Below are positions 1 to 8,417 of a stretch of DNA of 64,000 bases, piece by piece. This DNA comes from Chryseosolibacter sp964493505 (GTDB lineage Bacteria; Bacteroidota; Bacteroidia; Cytophagales; Cyclobacteriaceae). Location of the stretch: contig CAZBNP010000006.1 in the NCBI GenBank assembly GCA_964493505.1, positions 124,001 through 188,000 of the forward strand, read 5' to 3'. Under the pieces are notes generated by a model. The model was not told where the DNA came from and made no database searches. It worked only from the letters and a program-made list of their open reading frames with translations. Each line of letters opens with the position of its first letter. The first letter of the stretch is position 1. A program made the position numbers and the translations under genes.

Positions 1-252
1 GGGATTGCCCGCGACTTTGTCAATCGCGTTCAGAACCTCAGGAAAGATCGCGGATTGGCGGTCCTGGACAAAATAGATATTGAAGTTGAGCGCAACGGTG
101 AAGCGCTGGATTCCGCGATTACCGCGCACAAGGAATATATCAGCATGGAAACACAGGCGATCAGCCTCGAACTGAAAGACCAGGTCAGCGATGCTGAAGA
201 GATCGACATGGACGATTTTATGATGAGAATAAGAATCAGCGTGAATAAATAA
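1..252 (+). CDS. ileS: Isoleucyl-tRNA synthetase, C-terminal fragment
   Basis: The reading frame is open from base 1 to a TAA at 250-252 and gives 83 residues, so the 5' end lies outside the window. The fragment starts with IARDFVNRVQNLRKD and continues through LAVLDKIDIEVE, which matches the extreme C-terminal region after the anticodon-binding domain of bacterial class I isoleucyl-tRNA synthetases. The enzyme charges tRNA-Ile in the cytoplasm. lspA follows after 3 bp, an arrangement seen in many bacteria (ileS-lspA), which supports the call. Only the tail is visible, so no catalytic motif can be checked. Confidence 0.85.
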   Translation, partial: GIARDFVNRVQNLRKDRGLAVLDKIDIEVERNGEALDSAITAHKEYISMETQAISLELKDQVSDAEEIDMDDFMMRIRISVNK

Positions 253-255
253 ATA

Positions 256-957
256 ATGAAGGGGCAATCCACACAAGTCTACAAGTATTTTCTTCTCGCG
301 CTGATCATCATTATCATCGATCAGACATCAAAACTGCTCGTCCACGAGTACATGTACCTCCATGAAGAAATCAATATCATCGGCGAATGGTTCAGGTTAC
401 ACTATCTGCTCAACCCCGGCATGGCGTTTGGCATCCGGTGGAACAATGAATTCGGGAAGCTCGCGCTCACCGCGTTCCGCATCGCTGCCATGTTCGGCAT
501 TGGATACTATTTATGGAGGATGGCGCATCAGAAGGCCCATCCCGGTTTCCTCTGGTGTATGGCGTTGATTCTGGGAGGTGCTGTGGGCAACGTGATCGAT
601 AGTATTTTTTATGGAGTCGCCTTGAACAATCACCCCGCAGGTTCACCTTCACCATGGTTCCATGGCCAGGTCATAGACATGTTGTTCTTTCCCATATTTG
701 ACTTTTACTGGCCTGAGTGGGTTCCCTTTGTGGGTGGCGATTACTTTCTCTTTTTCAGTCCGGTTTTCAACATAGCTGACTCGTCGATATTCGTCGGCGT
801 CGTAATCATACTCATCTGTCAGCGGGCTTTCTTCAAGGAAAAGGAGGGAAAACACAAGGCAGAAAGTACTCCTGAAGCACCGTCGCAGCCAGAGACGAGT
901 GACAGCGACGACTTTCAGGATTCTCTGAAAGAAGAAAACAGAGCCCAGGATCAGTAA
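256..957 (+). CDS. lspA: Lipoprotein signal peptidase (signal peptidase II)
   Basis: An inner-membrane aspartyl protease that removes signal peptides from prolipoproteins after lipidation. The 233-residue protein has four hydrophobic segments. The two catalytic aspartates are visible as Asp115 in GNVIDS and Asp175 in FNIADSS, the family's signature blocks. The protein is longer than the usual 160-210 residues because of a hydrophilic, Glu/Asp/Ser/Pro-rich tail from about residue 195. The ATG start lies 3 bp after the ileS stop, so the two genes are probably co-transcribed. The loop between the third and fourth hydrophobic segments is also enlarged (WFHGQVIDMLFFPIFDFYWP), which is common in Bacteroidota members of the family. 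Confidence 0.96.
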   Translation: MKGQSTQVYKYFLLALIIIIIDQTSKLLVHEYMYLHEEINIIGEWFRLHYLLNPGMAFGIRWNNEFGKLALTAFRIAAMFGIGYYLWRMAHQKAHPGFLWCMALILGGAVGNVIDSIFYGVALNNHPAGSPSPWFHGQVIDMLFFPIFDFYWPEWVPFVGGDYFLFFSPVFNIADSSIFVGVVIILICQRAFFKEKEGKHKAESTPEAPSQPETSDSDDFQDSLKEENRAQDQ

Positions 958-1076
958 TACCTTGCTAAGCACCTCATAGCAGCCCAATTCAAGGAGCGGC
1001 GGATACTTCCTATTGCGATTTCGGCTCAAGTTCTTACTTTTAAGAGTTCAAGACAAACGCATTACAGAAATTCCAC

Positions 1077-2525
1077 ATGAGTCTGTTCATCAAAAAACCC
1101 CTGGCAAACTTGCTCGCACAGGCAGAAGATTCAAAAGATCTTCATCGCACCCTCGGACCGGTTAATCTCATCGCGCTCGGCGTAGGAGCGATTATCGGAG
1201 CGGGATTATTCTCGATAACCGGTCTGGCGGCGGCAAACAACGCGGGCCCTGCCATTACGATCTCTTTTGTAGTAGCTGCTTTCGGCTGCGCCTTTGCAGG
1301 ACTTTGTTATGCAGAGTTTGCCTCGATGATTCCGATCGCAGGAAGTGCATATACCTATTCGTATGCCACCATGGGCGAATTTATCGCCTGGATCATAGGT
1401 TGGGATCTCGTGCTTGAATACGCACTCGGCGCGGCAACGGTAGCGATAAGCTGGTCGGGGTATCTCATCAAGTTCCTTGAATATTACGACATTTACTTCC
1501 CCCCGGAGCTAACGATGTCGCCGTTCCAGACTGTCACGCTCGCAGACGGCAGTATAGTGACGGGTATCATGAATCTCCCGGCCGTCGCCGTCATCGTTTT
1601 TGTGTCGCTCATTCTCATCAAAGGAACACGCGAATCAGCGTTGGCCAATGCCATTATCGTAGTCCTCAAGGTCGGCGTAGTTTTGACGTTCGTAATCCTC
1701 GGATGGAAATACATCAACCCTGATAATTACGTTCCTTATATCCCCGCCAACACCGGCACCTTCGGCGAGTTTGGCTTCAGCGGAATTATTCGTGCCGCGG
1801 CGATTGTTTTCTTCGCCTACATCGGCTTCGACGCCGTTTCTACCGCGGCGCAGGAAACCCGGAATCCTAAGCGAGCTATGCCTATTGGCATTCTCGGATC
1901 ACTCATCGTTTGTACGATCCTGTATATATTGTTTGCCCACGTAATGTTAGGGCTTGCAAACTATCAGGAGTTTGCGGGTAAAGATGGTATCGCTCCCGTA
2001 GCGGTCGCCATTGCGCATACCCCCTACGTATTCCTCCAGCAGGCGGTGATCCTCGCGATCCTTGCCGGCTACGTTTCGGTTATCCTGGTGATGCTAATGG
2101 GCCAATCAAGGGTGTTCTACTCGATGTCACAAGATGGGCTTCTTCCAAAATTCTTCTCGGATGTTCACTCAAAGTTTCGCACTCCGTGGAAGTCGAATCT
2201 GCTCTTTATGTTATTCGTCAGCCTTTTCGCGGCGTTTGTCCCTGCCAATGTTGTGGGTGAGATGGTCAGTATCGGTACTCTCTTCGCGTTTGTGCTGGTA
2301 TGTGCCGGTATATGGGTGTTGCGCGTAAAACAACCGGACGCTCCCCGTGGATTCAAGGTTCCTTTGGTTCCGCTGATTCCCATACTCGGTATAGCAACCT
2401 GTCTCTTCATGATGGTATTCCTGCCCCATGACACCTGGCTGCGGTTACTCGCGTGGATGGCGATTGGTGTCGTGATCTATTTCCTGTATGGCAAAGGGAA
2501 GAGCGTACTGAGGAATGGGAAGTAG
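1077..2525 (+). CDS. APC-family amino acid permease (CAT/YfnA type)
   Basis: A 482-residue polytopic membrane protein with about 12-14 predicted membrane segments. The first segment carries GVGAIIGAGLFSITG, the unwound TM1 signature of amino acid-polyamine-organocation carriers. The block IGFDAVSTAAQETRNPKRAM around residues 258-277 is typical of the cationic amino acid transporter/YfnA subgroup. It probably imports an amino acid by cation symport, but the substrate cannot be read from sequence. It stands alone on the plus strand, 119 bp after lspA, and ends 16 bp from the convergent ccmF stop. Confidence 0.92.
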   Translation: MSLFIKKPLANLLAQAEDSKDLHRTLGPVNLIALGVGAIIGAGLFSITGLAAANNAGPAITISFVVAAFGCAFAGLCYAEFASMIPIAGSAYTYSYATMGEFIAWIIGWDLVLEYALGAATVAISWSGYLIKFLEYYDIYFPPELTMSPFQTVTLADGSIVTGIMNLPAVAVIVFVSLILIKGTRESALANAIIVVLKVGVVLTFVILGWKYINPDNYVPYIPANTGTFGEFGFSGIIRAAAIVFFAYIGFDAVSTAAQETRNPKRAMPIGILGSLIVCTILYILFAHVMLGLANYQEFAGKDGIAPVAVAIAHTPYVFLQQAVILAILAGYVSVILVMLMGQSRVFYSMSQDGLLPKFFSDVHSKFRTPWKSNLLFMLFVSLFAAFVPANVVGEMVSIGTLFAFVLVCAGIWVLRVKQPDAPRGFKVPLVPLIPILGIATCLFMMVFLPHDTWLRLLAWMAIGVVIYFLYGKGKSVLRNGK

Positions 2526-2541
2526 ATAGTCAGACTACCTG

Positions 2542-5100
2542 CTACTCAAGACCTTTGGCTTTCATCTTGGAGAACTCACGGTACCGTCGCACGATAGCCA
2601 CGGTGAATCCGACGATGAGCATAAGTGTGCCGAGCCAGAGTACGTTGATCAGGGGCTTTTCCATTGCCTTGAGGATTACGTAGTCTTTCTGACGTGTGCT
2701 GACTCCAATACTAAACTGGCCGGTTTCGGGATGAATATTCAACAGTGTCAGCTGAACCCCGAGGTCTCCGATCTCGTAAGGGATGCGTCCAACCATACGG
2801 TTGCGGATAAGGAAGATCGGTTCTGCCGTATAGTCCTGATATTCGCCCTTTACCACGATATGCGCCCTCACGGCAACATCGGCGGAGTCGAGCACTACCG
2901 ATCCGATTGAAAAGACCCTTTCAACTTTTTCGACAGCGGCGATATAATCGTTCGCAAAGAATTGCTCGTTAGCGCTGACTCTCAATTCCTCCACTTCACT
3001 CCATTCCGCTTTCTCAGGATCGTTCAGATCGACGACGTGAGCATAGAGATCCTTGCCGAGATCGCGCTTGATGTCCGGCGACGCCGCTATACCCATTCGC
3101 GGGTTATCCTGAATGCGCGGGTACAGACGATGCTCCTTCCCCTTCTCACCCGTCAACAATATTTCGTAGTACCTGTTTTCAGGGAAGATCTCAAACGTGT
3201 CGCCAGCGTTATAAAGCTTTTTCCGCTGAAAGGTGATATCTCGGCGAGCCACTACGGTGAACGGATCATCCGTGAATTCAACATCACTTGGATCAACATA
3301 TCCCGGCTTGTCGCGGGGTTCCAGCCTGTCGCCTTTGAATTCAATACGATAACCAGCCATCGTACGCGGCTCGTTGATGAACAGAAGCAGGTTATCGCGG
3401 TTGAATTCGTCACCCGCCTCACGGCTATACAAAAGGCCGGTGTTGTTCAGCGAAACTACTTTCGAATATCCGGAAGAGAACAGGATCCCTACCAGCATCA
3501 ATCCTATACCGATATGCGCAATCGCGCCTCCGGAGAGTGACGGACTCTTTTTCAGCAGGTTAATCAGTATTTTACCGTTTGCCGCTATCGTGAAGGTGCC
3601 GCAAAACAAGACTACCCAGTAGCTGAAATCGGTAAGGGCATCGGAGCTATACGTGAACAGGATGAATTGAAGAGCCACGACAAAAACCACCAATGTGATA
3701 AGAAGCGGTCCGAGCAACTCCCTGCCCAACTGGCGGATATCGATCTTCTTCCACCAGAAGTACTGTCCTATTCCCGAGAGAAGGGCGACGGCGACTGCAA
3801 ACCACAGCTGGAACCTGGTATAAAATCCGACCTGGTCTGCGGGGGGTGCCATGTTTGAGGATCCGCCGAAGATGTTGTTGACGATGCTGTTCCACACAGG
3901 GATAGACGTGGGCACCAGCACCTGAAAGCCCATAAGGCACAGCACCAGCACACCGATAAATATCCAGAATTCACGCGAATAGGTGGAGACCTCCTCGTCT
4001 GTCGTCGGAACCTTCTTCCATCTTACGATCAGGAGTACTACCGAAACGAAAAGGAAAAACAGTAAATAGATCAGCAGTTGTCCGTTAAGTCCGAGATCGG
4101 TGAAGGAGTGAACCGACGAGTCACCGAGAATTCCGCTGCGTGTGAGAAACGTTGAGTAGAGGATCAGCACAAACACGGTTATCACCAGGATCATGGAAGT
4201 CTTGAGAGCCATTCCACTGTTTCGGTAGATGATCATGGTATGGATCGCGGCGACGAGGATCAGCCACGGTACATATACAGCGTTCTCGACCGGATCCCAG
4301 TTCCAGTATCCACCGAAGTTCAGCGTCTCATACGCCCAGTAGCCACCCATCAGGATTCCAAGACCGAGTACCGCGCCAGCGAAGAGCGACCACGGAAGCG
4401 CCGGGCGTATCCAGTCGCGGTATTTGCCCACCCACAATCCGGCGATACAATAGGAAAACGGAACCAGCGTGGCGGCAAATCCAAGGAAGAGTGTCGGAGG
4501 ATGGATCACCATCCAGTAATTCTGAAGAAGCGGATTCAAACCATTACCATCAGCAGGGATGAAATCGGGCTGTGTGAGGAAGATCGGCGCATCGTGCATC
4601 ACCTCCCTCAACAAAACAAAGGGTGAACTTCCGACGCGAATGTCGGTGCCGGGCAATACCACACCGAGGATCATAGAAGCCAGAAACGCTTGCACCGCGG
4701 CAAACACTGTCATCACCGGGGCTTCCCAGAACTTGTTCGTGTTGATAATAACTATTCCGAGTATCGCATGCCAGAACATCCAAAGCAGGAAGCTTCCCTC
4801 CTGTCCGTTCCAGAATGTCGAGACCAGGTAATGATCGGGCAGCTTGCTGTCCGAGTAGCTGTAGGCGTAGTGGTATTCGAAGTAATGGTTGGCGATAATA
4901 ACAAAGAGGCTCACGCAGATCCCGAGAACGGAAGCAGCGTGGATGTAGAAACTGGCGGCACCATTTTGTTTCCAGAACTCCGCCTTGTCGAGCGAGGAAG
5001 CCGCGGTACCCTTGAAGTATGAGAATGCCGATGCCAGCGCCGCGACAAAGGAAGTAATTACAAAAATGTGACCGAGGTCACCGATGAAATAGTGGATCAT
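2542..5100 (-). CDS. ccmF: Cytochrome c maturation heme lyase CcmF
   Basis: CcmF transfers heme from holo-CcmE to apocytochrome c at the outer face of the inner membrane. The 852-residue protein has many membrane segments. The heme-handling WWD-type block GGYWNWDPVENAVYVPWL lies around residues 255-272. Conserved His-containing loops precede it (VIHPPTLFLGF). The C-terminal third is a large extracytoplasmic domain followed by a final membrane segment (VLWLGTLMLIVGFTVAI). It is longer than the proteobacterial CcmF (about 650 residues), as is usual in this phylum. It is the last gene of the minus-strand ccm run, 54 bp downstream of ccmE. Confidence 0.93.
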   Translation of the reverse strand: MIHYFIGDLGHIFVITSFVAALASAFSYFKGTAASSLDKAEFWKQNGAASFYIHAASVLGICVSLFVIIANHYFEYHYAYSYSDSKLPDHYLVSTFWNGQEGSFLLWMFWHAILGIVIINTNKFWEAPVMTVFAAVQAFLASMILGVVLPGTDIRVGSSPFVLLREVMHDAPIFLTQPDFIPADGNGLNPLLQNYWMVIHPPTLFLGFAATLVPFSYCIAGLWVGKYRDWIRPALPWSLFAGAVLGLGILMGGYWAYETLNFGGYWNWDPVENAVYVPWLILVAAIHTMIIYRNSGMALKTSMILVITVFVLILYSTFLTRSGILGDSSVHSFTDLGLNGQLLIYLLFFLFVSVVLLIVRWKKVPTTDEEVSTYSREFWIFIGVLVLCLMGFQVLVPTSIPVWNSIVNNIFGGSSNMAPPADQVGFYTRFQLWFAVAVALLSGIGQYFWWKKIDIRQLGRELLGPLLITLVVFVVALQFILFTYSSDALTDFSYWVVLFCGTFTIAANGKILINLLKKSPSLSGGAIAHIGIGLMLVGILFSSGYSKVVSLNNTGLLYSREAGDEFNRDNLLLFINEPRTMAGYRIEFKGDRLEPRDKPGYVDPSDVEFTDDPFTVVARRDITFQRKKLYNAGDTFEIFPENRYYEILLTGEKGKEHRLYPRIQDNPRMGIAASPDIKRDLGKDLYAHVVDLNDPEKAEWSEVEELRVSANEQFFANDYIAAVEKVERVFSIGSVVLDSADVAVRAHIVVKGEYQDYTAEPIFLIRNRMVGRIPYEIGDLGVQLTLLNIHPETGQFSIGVSTRQKDYVILKAMEKPLINVLWLGTLMLIVGFTVAIVRRYREFSKMKAKGLE

Positions 5101-5109
5101 GCCAGACTG

Positions 5110-5130
5110 CGAATAACAAATGACGAATTA
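5110..5130. repeat. Short-word intergenic repeat, copy near ccmE/ccmF
   Basis: The gap between ccmE and ccmF is built from the word CGAATAACAAATGACGAATT. A near-identical stretch (CGAATAACGAATGACGGAA) lies at 6592-6610, between ccmB and ccmC. These are degenerate short-word sequences rather than coding DNA. No function is claimed. Confidence 0.5.
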
Positions 5131-5154
5131 CAAACAACCAACACAGAAGAGCCC

Positions 5155-5559
5155 TTAGACGCTGACATTCTGTTCCTGGTACTTGGAAGGGCACTTCAGA
5201 AGGATCTTGCTGGCCTTAAACACTTCGCCTTCGTACCGGCCGATCACGACGACTTTTTCCGACTTAATAAAATCCTGAGGCATGGGTTCGTTGTATTCGA
5301 CCCGTTGTGTTTTACCCTGCTCATCTACCAGCGAGAACGAAAATGAAACCTTGTCGAGTCCCGGTTCGATACCGACAATATTGCCGGAAGCATCTTTTGT
5401 CAGCTCGCCGACCACGTGAATATCCCTTTTATTTCCGGCGGTTGCCATTTCATACGCCTCGCCAAAACCAACATACGTACTGGCATCACCTGCCGTAGAC
5501 ACCAGGATACCGATGGCGGCTGCAATAACAACAATTATAAGGATGTGTGATTTCTTCAT
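5155..5559 (-). CDS. ccmE: Heme chaperone CcmE, CxxxY variant
   Basis: CcmE binds heme covalently in the periplasm and hands it to CcmF. The 134-residue protein begins with a membrane anchor (ILIIVVIAAAIGILV), followed by an OB-fold domain. Where classical CcmE has the heme-binding His in an HxxxY motif, this protein has CPSKY, so the ligand is Cys123 with Tyr127 retained. Cys-type CcmE proteins are known from archaea and Desulfovibrio (variant system I). I chose the ATG at 5559, directly before KKSHIL; an in-frame ATG 12 bp upstream at 5571 is possible. It lies between ccmD-like and ccmF. Confidence 0.92.
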   Translation of the reverse strand: MKKSHILIIVVIAAAIGILVSTAGDASTYVGFGEAYEMATAGNKRDIHVVGELTKDASGNIVGIEPGLDKVSFSFSLVDEQGKTQRVEYNEPMPQDFIKSEKVVVIGRYEGEVFKASKILLKCPSKYQEQNVSV

Positions 5560-5604
5560 GATGTCAAGCAAAAATTAGGTAAAAATGATCAACAGCTTCC
5601 GGCA

Positions 5605-5853
5605 TCACAACGATTTCCCTTCCGCTTTAGTTTGTCGTTTTTGACCAAGAAGTTTCTCCAGTCTGGTCAATTTCCTGTCCATCAGAAACAGGTACGTAAT
5701 CAGCCCCGCCAGAACGATCAATATGATCGCAACAACAACATAGATCTTTCCATCGGCACGGAAGCTATCCGCCATTTCTGCATCCTGTGCGGCGAGGTCG
5801 GTAAAAAAAGCGCTTAGTATAACAGCAAGCGCACATTTGAGTAGTGTTTTCAT
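5605..5853 (-). CDS. CcmD-like small membrane protein
   Basis: An 82-residue protein with an N-terminal signal or membrane segment (residues 3-22, ending AAQDAE), a second hydrophobic stretch (IYVVVAIILIVLAGLITYLF, about 38-57), and a basic cytoplasmic tail that starts MDRKLTRLEKLLG. The topology and the position between ccmC and ccmE match CcmD, the small partner that releases holo-CcmE from the CcmABC transporter. Its start overlaps the end of ccmC by 4 bp, which suggests translational coupling. Similarity is by layout more than by sequence, because CcmD proteins are poorly conserved. Confidence 0.75.
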   Translation of the reverse strand: MKTLLKCALAVILSAFFTDLAAQDAEMADSFRADGKIYVVVAIILIVLAGLITYLFLMDRKLTRLEKLLGQKRQTKAEGKSL

Positions 5854-6512
5854 TCTGAGTCGAGTATTCTTTCTTCAAGGGTCTTGTAGCGAATCCGCAG
5901 TGTTGCGATCCAGTAGCCCAGCAGTATCCACCCGGTCACGGCCAGATAAAACACGGGTCTCATCCGGTTGTCGAGATCATACATGTTGAAGCCCGGATTA
6001 CCGCCACTTCCCGGATGCAGGGAGTCCTGAAGCCGAGGGATTATAAAGATAAGGGGGATCATCGCCGCAAAAGCAAAAATATTATAAACGGCGCTCAGGC
6101 GCGCCCTCTGTTCCTCGTTGTCAACCGATCCGCGCAGGACAAAATAAGCGAGGTACACCAGCAGGGCAATTGCCGAACCGTTTTGTTTCGGGTCGCCATG
6201 CCAGGGCGAGCCCCAGGTATAATTCGCCCAAACCATACCCGTAAAGATCCCCAGGATTCCGAAGGCGGTTCCCGCATGGGCGAAGCTGACCGACTTGCGG
6301 TCTGTTTCAATAGAGGGATTTCGGAGATACAGAATGGCGTGATAAGACGACAGCACAAAGAGGAATATCATACCAAACCACATCGGCACATGAAAATACA
6401 ATGCACGGATGCTCTCGTTGAGGATATTCAGTCGCGGTACGTCGAGAAGGAGGCCCCCCGTATGTACAAACAGCAGGATCCCAACAGCCAGGTATTTCAT
6501 CCAGTTCTTCAT
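5850..6512 (-). CDS. ccmC: Heme exporter/loading protein CcmC
   Basis: An inner-membrane protein of the heme-handling family that loads heme onto CcmE. With the ATG at 6512 (MKNWMKYLAVG) the protein has 220 residues, the normal family size; the open frame extends 72 bp further upstream but that part is not conserved-looking. Six membrane segments are visible, as is the tryptophan-rich WWD-type block (VWANYTWGSPWHGDPKQ, about residues 97-113) that contacts heme. A conserved His-Val-Pro (YFHVPMWFG) comes before it. It lies downstream of ccmB and overlaps the ccmD-like gene by 4 bp. Confidence 0.94.
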   Translation of the reverse strand: MKNWMKYLAVGILLFVHTGGLLLDVPRLNILNESIRALYFHVPMWFGMIFLFVLSSYHAILYLRNPSIETDRKSVSFAHAGTAFGILGIFTGMVWANYTWGSPWHGDPKQNGSAIALLVYLAYFVLRGSVDNEEQRARLSAVYNIFAFAAMIPLIFIIPRLQDSLHPGSGGNPGFNMYDLDNRMRPVFYLAVTGWILLGYWIATLRIRYKTLEERILDSE

Positions 6513-6591
6513 AATCAGCGTGGGTCTCTCAGAGAATTCCCAAAAAAGTCGCAAGCCAGTGCAATTGCACCGCAAGGTAGCCACGAAACGA

Positions 6592-6610
6592 CGAATAACG
6601 AATGACGGAA
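6592..6610. repeat. Short-word intergenic repeat, copy between ccmB and ccmC
   Basis: CGAATAACGAATGACGGAA is nearly the same as 5110-5130 in the ccmE-ccmF gap. Both copies lie within one gene run, in non-coding DNA between adjacent genes. Confidence 0.5.
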
Positions 6611-6627
6611 AGCGAATTAATCAATAT

Positions 6628-7293
6628 CTAGCTGCGCCAGATATAGGGAAACAGCAGCCAGGCAAGTGCAGCCAGAATGCCGTTAATAGCAAGCAGATTG
6701 AGTAGTTCGTCGTAGCTGGCAGAGCGGTCAATGCCATCGAGTATGTTCTTGGTAACGCGAATAGCCATCAGCAGAATACTTATCACAATCGGGAAACTCA
6801 GTACCGCCATGAGGATATTGCTGTTGTTCGCTCGCGCCGCGATACCCGAAATCAACGTAAGAGCACCTGAAAAACCGACGGAGGTCAATATTAACAGCAG
6901 GAGAAAAAAGCCGTGGTCCTCCACGGGGTTGTCGATAAATACCTGAAACAGCACATATCCCGCCACAGACAGCACAAAACATAATATGGCATTGTACAGT
7001 ATCTTCGAAATAATAATTACCTGTGAACTGGCAACCGAATAATAATATATCGTCGCTCCTTTTTTCTCGCCAATAAAGCTCTTAGCTACCGAGTTGACGA
7101 CAGAAAACAGGATCGTAAGCCAGAAGAGCGCAGACCACGTGGCTTCATTGATAGTATCGCGGCGGAGACTAAACGTCAGGTAGCAAATGAAGATCAGGCT
7201 CAGCAAATAGAGAGCGATACCGGAAATAACCGACTTCCGTCGCAATTCAAGCCTGAACTCTTTGAGGAGAAGTATTTTAAGTTTTTGAGGCAC
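6628..7293 (-). CDS. ccmB: Heme exporter membrane subunit CcmB
   Basis: CcmB is the membrane subunit of the CcmABC transporter-like complex that remodels holo-CcmE. A GTG at 7293 gives a 221-residue protein (PQKLKILLLKEFRLELRRKS...), the usual family length; an ATG at 7332 would add 13 residues and deepen the overlap with the upstream gene. Six hydrophobic segments are visible, and the early motif KEFRLELRRK is typical of CcmB. The start overlaps the Wzz-like gene by 17 bp. The partner ATPase gene ccmA is not in the window. Confidence 0.9.
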   Translation of the reverse strand: MPQKLKILLLKEFRLELRRKSVISGIALYLLSLIFICYLTFSLRRDTINEATWSALFWLTILFSVVNSVAKSFIGEKKGATIYYYSVASSQVIIISKILYNAILCFVLSVAGYVLFQVFIDNPVEDHGFFLLLLILTSVGFSGALTLISGIAARANNSNILMAVLSFPIVISILLMAIRVTKNILDGIDRSASYDELLNLLAINGILAALAWLLFPYIWRS

Positions 7294-8323
7294 CGTGCTT
7301 TTTTGTCGGGTAGTTTGCCAGCATGCGATCAAAGCGGTAAGCCCCCAGGATCAGGTATCCTACTACGATTGAAAACAGTACGGATGCAGCCAAAACATCG
7401 GCAAGAGCGGCGGTCTCCGATTTCTTGAAAGAAGTAAAGCCATCGACCACCTCAAAATCCGGCAAAATCTCCAGTTTCTTCCGCACATCTTCCAAGTCAG
7501 CGTAGAGACTCAGGTCTATCTCGAATATCCTCACAGGATCAGCCCATCCTTCCTCTCCCCCAACCACGACGTTGTTCGAGCCGCTACTTTTCTGCGCGAC
7601 AAAGCTATAGTTCTGAAACATGGCTAGTTTGAGACTGTCGAGCTTCCGCAGTTCGCTCTCCAGTTTGGCCTTGCGTCGTACAAGCATCTCCCGGTTACTT
7701 TCGATTCTTGTTCTTATATAGGGGCTGTTCCGGAAGTAATCCACAATGGCCTTCTCCAGCGACTGAACGATATCGGGATCATAAACGAAGACAATGATTT
7801 CATAGGAGTCCTTGTTTTCGACTTTGAGACGGTCAATCACCTTATCAACGAGTTCCTCCTTTTCCGTGGTAAGATTGTTGAGTTGTTCACGCAGGACTTC
7901 CATCTGTACAACGTCCTCCTCCAGGTACAAGGGTCGGAAATCAAAGCGCTGAACATTACTGGCGGTCGCCGCATCGATACCGAAGGCTGCCTGGAGTCCT
8001 TCCGTATCTCTTTCAGACGATAAAAGATTAAACTTGTCGATCGCATTCCTCAGACTTTGCGTATTGAGGTAGTCACATCGCAATACCATAGACGACCTGT
8101 AGTACTCCTTCCTGACTAGTTCAGTATAGAGAGCGCCTGAGATCAGCCCAACGACAATAATAGCTACGAAGAAGAGCTTGTTTTCTAAGAACTGACGGCG
8201 TAAGCCCGCCATACCAGCGATTATGGATGTTCCCAGCTTTGAGAAACCACGTCCGATCCAGCGAAAGAATTGCGTGATATCGATCTCATCTCCGCTGACG
8301 GGTCTCTGTTTTTGCTCTTCCAT
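7277..8323 (-). CDS. Wzz/GumC-like polysaccharide co-polymerase
   Basis: A 348-residue protein with one membrane segment near residues 49-66 (LFFVAIIVVGLISGALY) and a second near 308-332, flanking a long extracytoplasmic region. A predicted coiled coil lies around residues 200-240 (SNREMLVRRKAKLESELRK). This is the topology of chain-length determinants. It lacks the classical Pro-rich motif and the C-terminal tyrosine-kinase domain, so it is a distant member. It is divergent from the polysaccharide cluster that starts at 8418, which fits a role in chain length, but its 3' end overlaps ccmB. Confidence 0.7.
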   Translation of the reverse strand: MEEQKQRPVSGDEIDITQFFRWIGRGFSKLGTSIIAGMAGLRRQFLENKLFFVAIIVVGLISGALYTELVRKEYYRSSMVLRCDYLNTQSLRNAIDKFNLLSSERDTEGLQAAFGIDAATASNVQRFDFRPLYLEEDVVQMEVLREQLNNLTTEKEELVDKVIDRLKVENKDSYEIIVFVYDPDIVQSLEKAIVDYFRNSPYIRTRIESNREMLVRRKAKLESELRKLDSLKLAMFQNYSFVAQKSSGSNNVVVGGEEGWADPVRIFEIDLSLYADLEDVRKKLEILPDFEVVDGFTSFKKSETAALADVLAASVLFSIVVGYLILGAYRFDRMLANYPTKKHGASKT

Positions 8324-8376
8324 TCCTTAATTTACTAATCAAAGACGCAATTTATACACAATATGGTGAATCTTCA

Positions 8377-8384
8377 TATTTTTG
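8377..8384 (+). promoter_or_regulatory. Bacteroidota -7 promoter element (TATTTTTG)
   Basis: TATTTTTG fits the TAnnTTTG -7 consensus of the Bacteroidota primary sigma factor. It lies 34 bp before the ATG at 8418 that opens the polysaccharide cluster. The -33 position holds only TTTA (8351-8354), so the match is partial. Confidence 0.55.
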
Positions 8385-8417
8385 CGATCTTCTAAAAACG
8401 TTCTGAACTTACAACCA

